This document shows, in pieces, positions 34,130 through 46,431 of a DNA stretch of 64,000 nucleotides. Position 1 is the first letter of the stretch, and every line of letters begins with the position of its first letter. The translations under genes and the position numbers were made by a program. The DNA is from Aselliscus stoliczkanus. Lineage: Eukaryota; Chordata; Mammalia; Chiroptera; Hipposideridae. The stretch is from the NCBI GenBank assembly GCA_033961575.1, contig CM066732.1:95843187-95907186 (forward strand), written 5' to 3'. The notes beneath the pieces are model-generated. The model did not search any database. It had not been told where the DNA came from and saw nothing but the letters and a program-made list of their open reading frames with translations.

Positions 34130-35320
34130 CACTGTTCTGATTTCTATCATCAGATTAATTTTGTATGCTCCAGAAATTTATATAAAGGGAATCACACTAC
34201 ACGTACACTTTTATGTTTTTTTAGTATGTTTTGCACTTCATCCATGTTACTGTATGTATCAGTAGTTCACTCCTTTTTTATGCTAAATCAGATTCCATTA
34301 TTATAAAAATGAATATAACCAAATTTATTCACCAATTGATGGATATTTGGATTTTCGTTGAGAAACCACCAAATAATTTTCTAAAATGGTTCTACTAGTT
34401 TACCCTCCCACCAACGGAGTTCCAGTTGCTTCCCATCTTTGCCAACAGTGTTGTAACAGTATCTCAAAATCTTTCTGGTTGTTAATTTGTACACCCTACT
34501 GACTGATGAAGTTGAGTACCTTGCCATTTGTATAATTTCCTTTGTGAAATGTTTACCACATTTGAATAAAATTGTAGACTTCTTATTATTGAGTTACAGG
34601 AGTTCTTTATATAGAGATAGAGATAATTCCTTTGCCAGCTATATGTATTCCTACCACTGTATGTTCATGGATTGGAATATTCATTATTATTAAGATGTTA
34701 ATTGTCTCCTAATTCATCTCTAGTTTCCCAGTCAAACCCCAGAAGGGTTTTTGAAGAAAGCTGACAAGCTCAGTGTAAAATTTATATGGAAATACAAAGG
34801 ACCCAGAACAATCCAAACAAGTTTGAAAAATATGAATGACATTAGAGTTTACACTATCTGATTTCAAGGCTTATTACAAGTTACAGTAATCAAGATAGTA
34901 CTGCATTGGCATAAGGATAGACAAAACAATGGTAGAGCATAGGGTCCAGAAAGAGACCCAAAGTTACATGGTCACACTGATTCTTCACAAAGGCACTAAA
35001 CAATCCAATATGGAAAGGAAAGTTTTTCCAACAAATGTTGCTGAAACCACTGGAGATCCACATGGTGGGTGAGAAAGTGAACCTCCAAACCCTACCTCAC
35101 ACCATATATAAAAATAAAGTTGAGAGATAAATCACAGACTCAAATGTAAAGCTAAAATGATAAAGCTTCTAAAAGAAAACATATCTTTATGATCTTGAAG
35201 TAAGTAACAATTTCTTGACTAGGACACAGAAAGCACTAACCATAAAAGAAAATATTGATAAGCTGACTTTGTCAAAATTAGAAACTTCTACATAAAAAAA
35301 GTATTAATAATTCTTTGCTT
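34130..35320 (-). mobile_element. 5'-inverted (twin-primed) L1 fragment
   Basis: 34130-34690 reads as minus-strand L1 ORF2 C-terminus/3' end (GGATATTTGGATTTTCGTT, ATTATTGAGTTACAGGAGTT). 34700-35320 is plus-strand ORF2 sequence that lies just upstream in the normal L1 order (ACAATCCAAACAAG, ACCTCACACCATATATAAAA). The head-to-head arrangement of consecutive L1 segments is the signature of twin priming. Confidence 0.65.
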
Positions 35321-35369
35321 GGTTTTTTACTTTTTATCCGTGTGCAAGGGTATTAAAAAACTCAGTCTA

Positions 35370-35882
35370 GGGCCGGCCGAGTGGCTCAGTTGGTTAAGAG
35401 TTAGCTTAGAGCGCGAGCTCTGAGCAACAGGGCCGCAGGCTGAATTCCCACATGGGCCAGTGAATGCTTGCGCCTTAGCTGAACTGTGGCTGAGTTGCCA
35501 ACAGGTGGCAGGATGGCTCAGCTGGTGTAACAACAAGATTACCTGTGTGATGGTGGGCTACGCCCACCCGCAACTAAGATTGAACTTAGCACATTGAGCT
35601 GAGCTGCTGCCGCCTGGATGGCTTAGTGGATAGGGCGTACACTCTTAACAACAAAGCTGATGGCTCGACTCAGGCATGGGATGGTGGCTACGCCCACCCG
35701 CAGCTAAAACTGAACACAGCACCTTGAGCTTAGAGGCCAAGAACTGCCAACAAGAAGCCAGATGACGACCGGCACTCTCCACAACAAAGACTGAAGAACA
35801 ACAATTTAGCCGGTCCCCTTCCCCAATACCCCAATACTGTTCCCCTCCCCAAATTTCCCAATAAAATCTTTTTTAAAAAAAA
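35370..35882 (+). mobile_element. Composite SINE with repeated tRNA-like modules (type C, long)
   Basis: GGCCGGCCGAGTGGCTCAGT head; further modules begin near GGCAGGATGGCTCAGC and GCCTGGATGGCTTAGTGG. Several CAACTAAGATTGAAC-like linkers; tail CCCAATAAAATC. Duplication TCAGTCTA at 35362-35369 and 35883-35890. Confidence 0.85.
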
Positions 35883-36631
35883 TCAGTCTACAGAGGGCAT
35901 TGGAAATAATAAGCAATCAGGTTAAGTGGCCACCTTTGCCAACTCCACACCAAGTAAAGGTGCAAATTCCCTCTTTGACCCAAATGTCATAACCTTACCA
36001 GGATTCATGGAAGTCTGATGGGCTCCATGGCTACCCAGAATTATTCCAGAAGATCTTGGTACACTTTCTCTTTCACAGCTGAGATTAGGATTCACTGTCC
36101 AGCCATGGCCCTTAAAAGTATTATTGTGCTCCTCCAATACCAATCTACTAAAAGCTCCCATAACATATGCTGTGCTTAATCAGCACCCTTTACTGAAAAA
36201 ATACGCAAAAGTGTCTTTACTAACTCCCCAATATTTTAAGGAAGCAATAGTTCATTGTATACTTAATGGGTAAATAATCCCCATTTCTCTTAGTTTTCTT
36301 AGTTGGACCTGTATCATTGAGATTATCTTTTGTCCTAAGTCCTTCTGCATCATCTTATTATCTGTTGTTTAATAAGGAAGCATATACAATACCAGAAGTG
36401 GTTGGAAATCTTAGTATCAGAACTCTTTCCTTTGGTTTATAACGTGGATGCTTGTACTAATGCACAAAGCATATGAAAACTGCTTTTCTTTGGTTTCCTT
36501 CTTTTGAAATCACAAATTAAAATGAATTAAATTAGCAAAACATCAAAAATACAAAGGGAATAAAATAATTCAAATGCCAAAAGAGAATTAATAATTCTGA
36601 TAATATAAATATTTATAAGAAACAGGGCCGG

Positions 36632-36741
36632 GGCCGGCTGAGTGGCGCAGTGGTTGAGTGCTGGCTTGGGACGCCAGCGGCCCCGGTTCGGGTTCCACAT
36701 GAGGGCCAGTAACACTGCCTTCAAAAAAAAAAAAAAGAAAA
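36632..36741 (+). mobile_element. Short type A SINE, first of a tandem pair
   Basis: GGGCCGGCTGAGTGGCGCAG ... GGTTCGGGTTCCACATGAGG then poly(A) and (GAAAA)n. Outer duplication ATTTATAAGA lies at 36611 and, beyond the second copy, at 36866. Confidence 0.87.
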
Positions 36742-36753
36742 GAAAAGAAACAG

Positions 36754-36865
36754 GGCCAGCCGAGTGGCGCAGGGGTTAAGCACTGGCTTGGGAAACCAGT
36801 GGCCCCGGTTTGGGTCTCACATATGAGGCCAATAACACTGCCCTAAAAAAAAAAAAAAAAAAAAA
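36754..36865 (+). mobile_element. Short type A SINE, second of a tandem pair
   Basis: GGGCCAGCCGAGTGGCGCAG ... GGTTTGGGTCTCACATATG then A25. More diverged than the first copy. The junction repeats the left flank (AGAAACAGGGCC). Confidence 0.87.
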
Positions 36866-37166
36866 ATTTATAAGACACAATGAAATTCTCATTTAAATCA
36901 CCTTTTCCTAATCAATAATATTTATTTGTATCATTCCATTTAGTTGAAACAAAGGTTACAATGATTTCTTCACTTTGCTAAATCTAAATTATTAAATTAT
37001 ATCTTAGCAATTCTGCAAAAAATAATTAGGGGAAAAGTTTTTCAGGAATATTTTGAGAAAGAGTAAGAATAATTAGGTTTGATAGGGCATTCATTTCCTG
37101 CCCACCATAAATTATGCAACTTTAACAAAAAACAAGCTCAATGGCTCAGCTAAAAAACATTTTTAC

Positions 37167-37624
37167 AGAGCCAGACAAGTGGCGCATTGGTTAAGAGCTG
37201 GTTTTGGGATGCCAGCGCCTGGTTCGGATCCCACATATGAGGGCCAGTGACAGTGCCCTCTACAGCTAACAACAGCTTCACCTGGAGCTGGGCTGTGCGA
37301 GCCCAGCGACAGTGTGGGCTGCAGCCCCTGCTGCAGTGGGCTGCCATCAGCTACAGTGAGTGGCAGGCAGCCAGCATGAGTGGCTGGCAGCCAACGTGAG
37401 CTGCCAATAGCCGTGGTGAGCGACCATCCAGAGGACGGTGACTGATGTTCCTCATCAGGGAAGAACGCAATGACGATACCAACATGGGCCAGTGAAGCAA
37501 TGTCCTCCGCAGCTAGATGAAGAACAAAAAGACAGCAACCTGTCTGTTCCCCTTCCCGTATTCCCCAACGCTGTTCCCCTCCCACAATTTCCCAATTAAA
37601 AAAAAAAATCTTTGAAAAAAAAAA
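37167..37624 (+). mobile_element. Type A-long SINE
   Basis: GAGCCAGACAAGTGGCGCAT head, CCTGGTTCGGATCCCACAT box B, CAATTAAAAAAAAAAATC tail in which the AATAAA hexamer is lost. A fragment of a type B 3' end (ATGGCTCAGCTAAAAAAC) lies just before it at 37141. Confidence 0.85.
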
Positions 37625-39889
37625 TTTTCTGCATTCCCTGAAATGTTTCAAATAATCTTAGCCACAAAAAAAAAAATTTCAAAGCCAGCCTCAGTTGGAA
37701 GTAAAAATTCTAGTTCTGACACGATGGGAGAGAACAAGGGACCTAACACTGAATAAAAGCACACCAGTGTGAGGGAATTTTCTGTGCTAGGTAGGTGCTT
37801 TAATAACACGAGCTCATTTAATGCTCACAAAATTTCAAATCTTATTCTCATTTAAGTTCAATGATTAGCCCCAGCTAGAATTAGAACTCAGATCTATTCC
37901 CACTGGCTCCAAAGCCCAATTCTTAACCATCAGATTCTGCTGTAACAAAAATAAAAAAGCATCATGACTAGGGTGACCATACCTCCTAGTTTGTTTGCCC
38001 AAGGCAGTTCAAGTTTATTATACCTGTTGTCCTAAGCATAATTACTAATATTTGCTCTCCCTTTGCTTTCAAAAATATTCACATTTGAATAATAAATCTT
38101 TGGTCACCCTACACATGGCAAATAAGAGATAAGTAAATCACAAAGCAATCTTTAAATATGCTAGTTGAGCCAAAACTTTCCATTCAGGCTACTGAATATT
38201 TACTAAAAGACTACTATGTACCAGACAGTGAACTAAACACAAGGAGGAAAAGGCCTTGCTCTCAAGGAGAAGAGGCTAATAGAGCCCTCTACAAGGAGGC
38301 CAGAAACAACCTGCTCAACCAAAGGGACACTACAAGAGCATGAACAGTCTAGCAAATTAACAGCCCAGAGTTTACTCAAAGCACAAAGTTCCAGAGGTAA
38401 AAATAACATCTGCATTTTAAATGGCATGAAGAGCTCCTGGCGGAAAAAAAAAAAAATGACGAGAAAAAAAAATGACCCTTGCATAAATTTCTAAAACGGC
38501 AGAGAAAATATTTTGGCCTGCGTACAGGTATATTGTGATAAAGAAAAAAATGCTTATCCACATTTCCCTCCCTACTTTTCATCCTTAATGAAATTGGAAT
38601 ATTACCCGCCAAAAAATCAATTACAATGCACTTGCTTTCTTCTAGGATTTCAACTTCCTAGGAGATTATCTTTACCAAGATGGGGAATAAAAACATCTTA
38701 TCAGAATAAAATAGCCTTATTAGCACATATGCCTCCAGGGAGTTCAGTAGTATACACCACAGAGAGGATTTGGTCAAACAAGTGTAATCCCTATTTATTA
38801 AGCATTTAGGGTCCAAATATTACTAACTCAAAAAATCCAAAAGGGGTGAAATGTTTCCTGAGGTAGATGGTGGACCTTTCACATGGTAATTTAAAAAAGA
38901 ATTTTTTCATTTTCTAAAAATTAGTTTCAGGTGAAGAATTTTTTTTTTTTTTTTTTTTAAGTTAGGCTATGTTAGAGGTCCCTAGCCCATATATTTCGTA
39001 CGTAAGTCTTCTGGTGAAGAGCACCCAATCTGAATTAATAACAATTTATCAAAAATTTGAAAACAGCTCAAAATCCCTCCTACTGAAGAGCCAGTGACTT
39101 CAACGACTTTCACTGCTAGATCCATGAAAACAATTTACCTTTTTCAGGGAAAGAGACAGAGGAGGGGGAAAATGCTCCTTAGAAGAGATAAAGGACTGAA
39201 TGCTCAGCCCAGAAAATCTTGAGCAACTGAGCTCATTACTCACCAAGGGGAAGATAACATGAGCTTACTTGATAATTACCTGTGAAAAATAAAGATCCTA
39301 CACAAAATGCTGGGAAAAATCAGTTATCAGTTCCACTGCTCCAAGAGTGATGGTGAAAGGTTATTGAGAATCAGGAGACATCCATAAACAGCCCATAGAC
39401 CAAAATTCACTTTAATATTTACTCAAAGTTTTCCTATACTAAAAGTCAGTTTTCATTTAGGGAGTGAACACACTAACTGGTGTGGGTGGTAACAGAGTAG
39501 TTATGGAGAACTGTGCACTCCAAAGGAAGTCTAAGAAATCAAAGTTCAGGTAATCCATCCTAGGGACAAGCCATCTGTAAATAAGCATGAGCTGAACTGC
39601 ACACTAAATGGATCTTGCTTTTCAGGACACTTTAGTCACTTAGATATGTGATGGATTTTATTAACACCAAATGTAAGTATTCTCTTCACTATACAGTCTA
39701 CACAATTTGAACAAGGCAGGTATGTTTACTTCAGGCCAGGTGCTCAATAAACACCTGTTCAAGTTAGACTTTTTCCTCTATTCAAGAAGCTTCGGGGGTG
39801 TGGAGGGAGACTCCATGACAATGAATTCCAAGTGGGAACCCAAATTCTTTGAATGCTGCTATAATGAGGAGGCCATATAAACAGCTGCA

Positions 39890-40030
39890 TGTGCACTTCA
39901 TATATGCATTAACTCATTTAATCAACACTTTTATAACACAGATACTATTACAACCTCCATTTTACAGATAGAGAGCTTAGGTAATCCACCCATAGTCACA
40001 CAGCCAGGATTGGAATCCAAGAACTCCAAA
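39890..40030 (+). repeat. MIR element
   Basis: AACTCATTTAATCAACACTT, AGATACTATTACAACCTCCA, GTCACACAGCCAGGATTGGA. Confidence 0.7.
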
Positions 40031-40498
40031 GTTCCACGTAATGAAGCACTCCACATTGCCTGAAGGACCTCCCGCAAACCAGAGGCTCCTAGGGCAGTAT
40101 ATTCATTTACTCCATCATTTATTTAGGTCAATATAGACACTTAAATGTTGGTTTCTATATTATGAGTTATAATCCAATGCTGCTTTGTTTATTCTGCTCC
40201 CCAAGTTGTTCCTGTTTGGCCACTGGGAGCTGTTTCAGTCGGTCCTTGTGCTCCTCTGTCGTAGGCTCACGAGTGTGGGTGTTGTGGTGGTTCTGTGGTG
40301 GCGGTGGTCGGCACACTTCCTCATTTTCTGGCATTACAAGATGCTCTAGGCTCATATTTCCTGCCCCAGTCCTACAATCAACCATTTCTTCAAAGAGTTC
40401 TAGTTCCTTGTATTGGATAACGGTGTTAGAAACCAAGATCTGGGTACTAGGTGGGCTCCTGGGTTTTCTTTTCACCGTCTCAGCTGACAAGAGCGCAG

Positions 40499-40499
<1 letters not shown>

Positions 40500-40534
<35 letters not shown>
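40500..40534. repeat. (AT)n microsatellite
   Basis: About 17 uninterrupted AT repeats; it makes a spurious Ile-Tyr open frame on both strands. Confidence 0.95.
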
Positions 40535-40538
<4 letters not shown>

Positions 40539-40735
40539 GTGTATATAAATCCAAGTATGTACACATACCTGTAAATACTTCAATATATAACCATCTGTAG
40601 CTGTATTAAGCTGAATATGGGTTCATACTCATGTCTCCAACTCTAATCCATTACCACATGGATCATTCTAGCCTCCTTCCCTTAACTGTGAATTCCTGTT
40701 CTATCGATGTACTTAAATTGTTCAACTGCAGTATA

Positions 40736-40804
40736 CGTGTGTGTGTGTGTACATATATATATATATACATATATATGTATATATATATATATACACACAC
40801 ACAT
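40736..40804. repeat. Compound (GT)n(AT)n(AC)n near-palindromic microsatellite
   Basis: GTGTGTGTGTGT, then ATATAT blocks broken by AC/GT, then ACACACACACA. The two halves are roughly complementary, so the tract could fold into a hairpin or cruciform. Confidence 0.9.
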
Positions 40805-41334
40805 AATCAGAATTAACCTGTACCCCCTTGGGATTCAACTTAATCAGACTACCGTGCCTATGTGCAGTTCCTTTTCTTAGATTCCATTCATTTCCAAGGT
40901 TACTTAGGTCAGCACTACCCTCGTCCCCTCGAGTAATGTTGTTTCATACATTTGTAATATAATTAGATTCTCTTGTCACAGTCTACATTCCTTCCTTGGA
41001 TCCCTGACCTCCTAATTATTTTTGCTTAATTTGCACCCATTAAAGTTTACTCTTTGTGCTATAAAGCGCAATGAGTTTTGACAAATGCATAATGTCATGT
41101 ATCCACCATTGCAGTATCCTAGAGAATAGTTTTATCAAGCAGCATTTTAACTGAATTAAATGGTACTACAATCCTCTATGAAAGCAGTATGGAAGGGTAG
41201 AAAGAGAAGTTGAAGTCAAGAACTGCGAGTTGAATGCTACTGACAAGCCACAGGTAGACCTCAGGACTGAGTGATCCTCTCAGGGTCCTAACAGCCTCAC
41301 TGTAAAATGAAGGGGTTCAATTAGGTAATAATAT

Positions 41335-41530
41335 ATAGCATTTATTTTAAACACTATGTGTCAAGGATGGTGTTAAGGACTGCAGAAGGATTATCTCATT
41401 TATTTCTAACAACTCTCTATATAAAATAGATACTATTATTATCCCCCATTTAAAAGATGGAATTAAGGCTTAATATTAACTTGCACAAGATCACCTAGCC
41501 AGGAAGTTATAGAGCTAAGATTCTCGAGTA
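41335..41530 (+). repeat. MIR element
   Basis: ACTATGTGTCAAGGATGGTG, AGATACTATTATTATCCCCC, TTGCACAAGATCACCTAGCC. Confidence 0.7.
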
Positions 41531-41715
41531 CGAGTTGGCACAGTATAGACTGCATGCAAAACCCAGCCCACTGTCCATTCTTGTACATCCTGACAAGTAT
41601 GAATGGTTTTCACATTTTTTAAAAATCGGGAGGAGGGTTAGGGGGTAGGGGGAGAGGGGATCTTATTTCATGACACATGAAAATTATATGAAATTACAAT
41701 TTCAGTGCCCATAGG

Positions 41716-41855
41716 TAAAGTTTTATTGGAACATAGCTCCACTCATTCATTTACATCTTGACTATGGCTGCTTTCACACTACAATGGCAGAGCTGAGTAG
41801 GAGCAACAGAGAAGGCATGATCCTTTACAGGAAAATTTTCCCAAGCCCTGCTCTA
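41716..41855 (+). mobile_element. hAT-type MER element (copy 3, partial)
   Basis: TAAAGTTTTATTGGAACATA, ATGGCTGCTTTCACACTACA, then a deletion before CCTTTACAGGAAAATTTTCC. Confidence 0.65.
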
Positions 41856-41893
41856 GAAGCCGGGCCTACTATTATATTCTTAGAATGATTCTT

Positions 41894-42043
41894 TTTTTTT
41901 TTTTTTTTTTTAAAGCTGAGCCATCCTGCCACCTGTTGGCAGCTCAGCAGCAGCTCAGCTTGGGCTGGGCATTGAAATGCTGTTGCTTAGAGCTCCGCTC
42001 TCTTGAGCGAACTCTTAACCAACCAAACCACTCGGCTGGCCCA
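41894..42043 (-). mobile_element. Type B SINE
   Basis: AAAGCTGAGCCATCCTGCC ... ACTCGGCTGGCCC in reverse. Duplication AGAATGATTCTT at 41882-41893 and 42044-42055. Confidence 0.88.
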
Positions 42044-42384
42044 AGAATGATTCTTAAAGGGGCAAACTATTACTAACATAAGACGGACATCCTGGACTGA
42101 AATATTTTAGAGTCTGAACTAAAAAGTTCTATGTTGCAAAACACCACCTCTTTGTTATAATCTTAAATAGAAAGACATTTCTATTAACATCTATTGGTAT
42201 TCATTACATAAAGCCAAAGGTTAATGCATAATAGCTATTTTCTTTATTGTTGTATTCTTCTCTGCTTTATCTACAGATGATTTGAGATATTTTCTCCTCA
42301 TAATAAAAAGGTTCTGATTTCCATACTTTATAAATTAAAACTCTTGATTAAACTGTCAAAATAAAACAGTACTTATATAATTAC

Positions 42385-42610
42385 AGCTAACAGTTAAGAG
42401 CACTACGTGCCAGGTACCATTCTAAGTACTTCTATGTACTCACTGATTTCTCACAATTATCCGCTATGAAGTAGGTACTACTACCACCCTAATTCAACAG
42501 ACAAAGAAACTGAGGCTTAAATAGCTTTCCAGAGGCCACACAGTTAACAAGAGAGCTAAAATTTGAACCCTGGTCATCTGACTCTAAGATCTAAAAGCAG
42601 TTGGGCTATA
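42385..42610 (+). repeat. MIR element
   Basis: GTGCCAGGTACCATTCTAAG, GAAACTGAGGCTTAAATAGC, GAACCCTGGTCATCTGACTC. Similar MIR copies are seen at about 16780-16970, 37780-37925, 39890-40030, 41335-41530, 43880-44035, 52685-52910 and 57450-57625. Confidence 0.8.
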
Positions 42611-44182
42611 CTACACTGCCACTGGATTACAATGCTTCTGTCAACAAGGCAGATTAGGACCTTTAAACACAATGTCTCATTAAAAAAACAACAACAAAAA
42701 AACCTCTAAGAACTAGTAATTCATATCAGCACCTTAAGAGAAACATTTAAGTTTATACTTCTCCATGGCACTGGGAGTTTGCATAATTGCGTTTCTCTTT
42801 GCAGAGCCTCTCTGTACTCTCCACACATATAGATGTAACTGTACTCACTGTACACCCCCAGGGTCTGTCACAGTCCCTTGGGCGTGGCAGGTGCTCAACC
42901 AATGGTTACTGGGAGAATGAAAAAGCACTCATGAGGTGTTCAATAAATATTTATTGAGTGAATGAATAAAGAGTTTCATAAACTATTAGGTCCAAGTATC
43001 ATTAAATGGTTTGTTGACCTGAAACAAACTATAACTGAAACACTCAAGTCTTTGGCTTTATAATCCTTAAATTATACCTGGTCTGTTCTTGAACCTTAAC
43101 CACTTTCTGGGTTAATAAGTTTCATAAACAAACCGCTCATTATTCAAGCCCTGTCAAACAATATTCATCTTTCAAGCTATTTCTAATTTTCCAGATTATT
43201 CATGTTTTTCCTAATTCAATACAGTTTAGTCATAATCCATCTCAGTTTTCTTCATTCCATTGTAGTCAAATTTCTGTATCTTCATACAAAAGCCTCACCA
43301 TTACCTTCATCATTTATACTGCCACTTTCTGGAAACTTCCCTCTTATTTAATTTGCTCTTCCTTGAGGTGCAATATTTAGAATCTACTTAATAATCTAAG
43401 AGTGGCTGTATTGTGGTTTTGTACCAAGATAATGCAGTAAATTAAAAATTTTTTACTTTTCCTACCTCTCTTGGGCCTTTCTGGCAACGTTCTCAGAGAT
43501 AAACTGACTATCTGGCCTAGCATTCTTTTCACCATATCGATGGTCACTAGCCATTTTTCTATTCATGCACAAACATATGAGATTTACTGTGTTTATTCTA
43601 TTTAGCTACTAACTTCTTACCCAGAAAAGCTAGCTGTCACATGCAAACCTGGAGACACTTTATTTGTTCTTTAACAAGAAATAAGAATAGTTTTAGTACC
43701 ATTACTAAAGGTGAACTCTGAACTTTAACACCCTGAGAAACCCTATATGCCATACATGTTCTTTCCTACTACATAACATATCCACTCTTCCAAATCAAAA
43801 CTAGATGTGTGCAATAGCCTTTGGTATGTTTATTTCTTCAAAGGTGAAAATTAAACTAACGTTCATAAATATGCTATTTTATAGTTAACGTCATTTAATC
43901 TCATAAGTGAAATTATCACAGCTAAGAAGTGAAACTCAATGAGTCCAATAACTTACCCAGTGGCAAGTAGGACTCAAACACAAGTTTTTTTTATGTCCAA
44001 AACCAATGTCTTTCCATTATACTACCAGGTTTCTCTTCAGCTAAACTATCGCTTAATTTTCCCGTAAGTCATGTTCATGTTCTTGTGAACATGAATTAAG
44101 ACTTAATAGTCCTACTTCTTGCTATGGAAACCATTGGTTTGCCCCATCTGAAATAACTTAATGTGCACAAGGTCCTATAGGG

Positions 44183-44503
44183 CAGAGGCTCTTAAACCCT
44201 GAGTCTTAAACTATGTATGGGTCCATGAACTTAGATGGAAAAAAATTTACATCCTTATTTTCTCTAACCTATATCTGAAGTAGCATTTCCTTCAATTCTG
44301 AATGTAGGCAGCACACCACAGCAGTATTAGCAGGATTATCACTAGCTGTTTAGTTCAATAATAAAAGCCAATTTCTTACATCATAAATTATTTAAATACG
44401 TGAACTATATTTTACACATTTAACTCATATTCTGAGAAGGGGTTCACAAGCTTCTTTAGATGCAAGGGGGTCCAGGGCACATAAAAAAATTTAAGAACCC
44501 TGC
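44183..44503. mobile_element. hAT/Charlie-like element
   Basis: Inverted ends CAGAGGCTCTTAAACC and TTTAAGAACCCTGCG. The body includes TGGGTCCATGAACTTAGATG and TGTAGGCAGCACACCACAGC, typical of a non-autonomous hAT family. Confidence 0.6.
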
Positions 44504-44630
44504 GTGTTCTAGAGGCCATCACACAGGCTGTCAATCCTTGGTAGTGAAGGTTTCTAAAGGTGTGTGCCAGTTTATTCACTGTCCTCTAGCCCATTCAAAA
44601 TACAGACAGCATTTAGTCCCAGTGATTTTT

Positions 44631-44727
44631 TTTGAGGGCAGTGTCACTGGCCCTCATATGTGGGACTCCAACAGGGGCCACTGGCTTCCCTAGCCAGTGC
44701 TTAACCACGGCGCCACTCAGCCAGCCC
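44631..44727 (-). mobile_element. Short type A SINE
   Basis: GAGGGCAGTGTCACTGGCCC ... GGCGCCACTCAGCCAGCCC in reverse. Duplication TCCCA(G/A)TGATTTTT at 44617 and 44728. Confidence 0.87.
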
Positions 44728-45419
44728 TCCCAATGATTTTTTAATATCTAAGTTGTCAACTACATTTACTATTACCGATTTCTAGCTTCTGACCTAACAT
44801 ATATGGAAATCTCTTATGTACTTATTAAATACAGGCATTAAGCTTCTTTGTGATCAATTTTTCAACATTTATATTTCAGCATTTATATTTTATGTGAACG
44901 TGTATGTTGACATGTTAAATCCCCAAGCCAGTTCTAATATTCTTGTGGGTGTAGGTGTCTATTATTCTTCTCCTTGCCCTATGTCTACACAACAGCAGTC
45001 GAAAGCTGTTATAATACCTTCCCTCGGTAGTACTATGACAAACTTTCAATAAGTGAATTTATAACACCATAGTTTATGGTCTGTTGCTTAAACAATCACA
45101 TTTCCACCTTGATGTACTCAAAATGTTTTTATTAACCATAAACTTTTAGAATCACATTTGTGCTCTTTACAATTATTTCCTATCAAAAGACACAGATCTT
45201 TTAAAAATGGTTTGGATTCTTCTGAAACAAAAATGTAGAGGAAAAGAACACAGTTAACTAAAATGATACAATTTATTCCTTAAAAAGTCAATTCATTAGG
45301 TATGTAACCAGTAGGTATGCAGCTTTTACCATACAATCTCAAATTGTTTTACAGGAAGAGCTTGTGAATTTCAAGCATAAAACACAATCTGAATGGAATA
45401 TTTGGCAAAAAAAAAAAAA

Positions 45420-45765
45420 AAAAAAAAAAAAAGGAAGTTCTGACACATGCTACAACATGGGTGAACCTTGAAAACATGTTAAATGAAAGAAGCCAGTCAC
45501 AAATGGGCATATATTATGTGATTCATTTATACAAAATATTCAGAATAGGCAAATCTACAAAGACAAAAAAATAGTTGCTAGGGGTTTGGGGGAGTAGGAG
45601 TGGGGAGTGAATGCTAAAGGGTCTTCTTTTTGGGATGATGAGTTAGACAGTGGTGGTAGCTGTACAACTCTACAAGTCCACTAAAAATCACGGACTTGTA
45701 CACTTTAAAAGGGTGCTTCTTGGCATGTAAATTATACATCAATAAAGCTATTACTTTAAAAAAAT
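45420..45765 (+). mobile_element. Old L1 3' end
   Basis: TGAACCTTGAAAACATGTT, AAATGAAAGAAGCCAGTCAC, CAGAATAGGCAAATC. Preceded by an A-rich run (45409-45432). Confidence 0.65.
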
Positions 45766-46367
45766 GAATTAAAAGCCCCCCACAATGAGAATCACAATGA
45801 GAATTTCCCTGGGAGGAAATCATGCAAGTCACTGATTGCAAAGGTAAGCTGGTTGGTTACCTGTGATGTTAGCGAGGGTCAACCCCCTAATTCGCTCTCC
45901 CATTCTTACCCACAAGGAGAGAAACATGAAACCAGACAGTATATGAATCAAAGAAGAATTCGGCCCAGTTGGCTGTGAACTACAACAGTGAGTGCCTCCT
46001 CGGGCTCTATCACTCCTAAACTGTAGGGGGCTTCCACCCTCGGTGATTACGGAAGTAGTTTTCATCCGCAAGCTCAAGAAGGAATGTCAAATAGGATGAC
46101 ACTTGCCTAGACGCCCTGCGAAGGCCTAAAAGACCAGAAAGAATATCACCTACACACTCCTAAGTCTGTGCACGTGGTAGGCTGCCCCCACCCAACACCA
46201 ACAAGCGGCATGCACCACTGACCCACACCCCAACTTACGCCCCATACATTAACACACTATCAAGCCCTTAGATCTCGTTTGCTTAGAAGGGCAGGTGTAG
46301 CCCTCACACGGCTCACACTCGAGCCCAACTAGCCCCCGCCCTGCCCCACCCCACCCCCAAACCCACA

Positions 46368-46431
46368 CACGTGTTAGACCGACACCGCCCCACCGGGTCC
46401 CACGTGCACCTGGTCTAACACTCCCCACGTG
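46368..46431. promoter_or_regulatory. Cluster of three canonical E-boxes (CACGTG)
   Basis: CACGTG at 46368-46373, 46401-46406 and 46426-46431, the last inside the palindrome CCCCACGTGTGGG. A fourth is at 46171 and a fifth, upstream of the gene, at 47694. These are binding sites for USF, MYC/MAX or MiT-family bHLH-ZIP factors, in early intron 1. Confidence 0.6.

Larger units (their letters stand above)
40150..41150 (-). mobile_element. Ancient L1 (L1M type) fragment
   Basis: Shares phrases with 19690-20140 (TTTTCTGG-A-AC-ACAAG-TG, CAAGATCTGGGTACTAGG) and ends with GAGTTTTGACAAATGCATAA / TCCACCATTGCAGTATC, typical of old L1 in reverse orientation. Two AT-rich microsatellites lie inside. Confidence 0.5.
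42056..46299. other. INO80 intron 1, right part
   Basis: Old MIR, L2-like (42930-42970), hAT, one SINE and an L1 tail; no exon evidence. The last 500 bp before the CpG island rises in GC. Confidence 0.5.

Noticed and set aside
36600..36870. CRISPR-like or satellite array from the repeated GGCCGGCC motifs
   Set aside because: Only two SINE copies with poly(A) tails; eukaryotic context.
40162..40583. Paired 128- and 138-residue frames on opposite strands
   Set aside because: Both depend on the (AT)n microsatellite and an L1 remnant.
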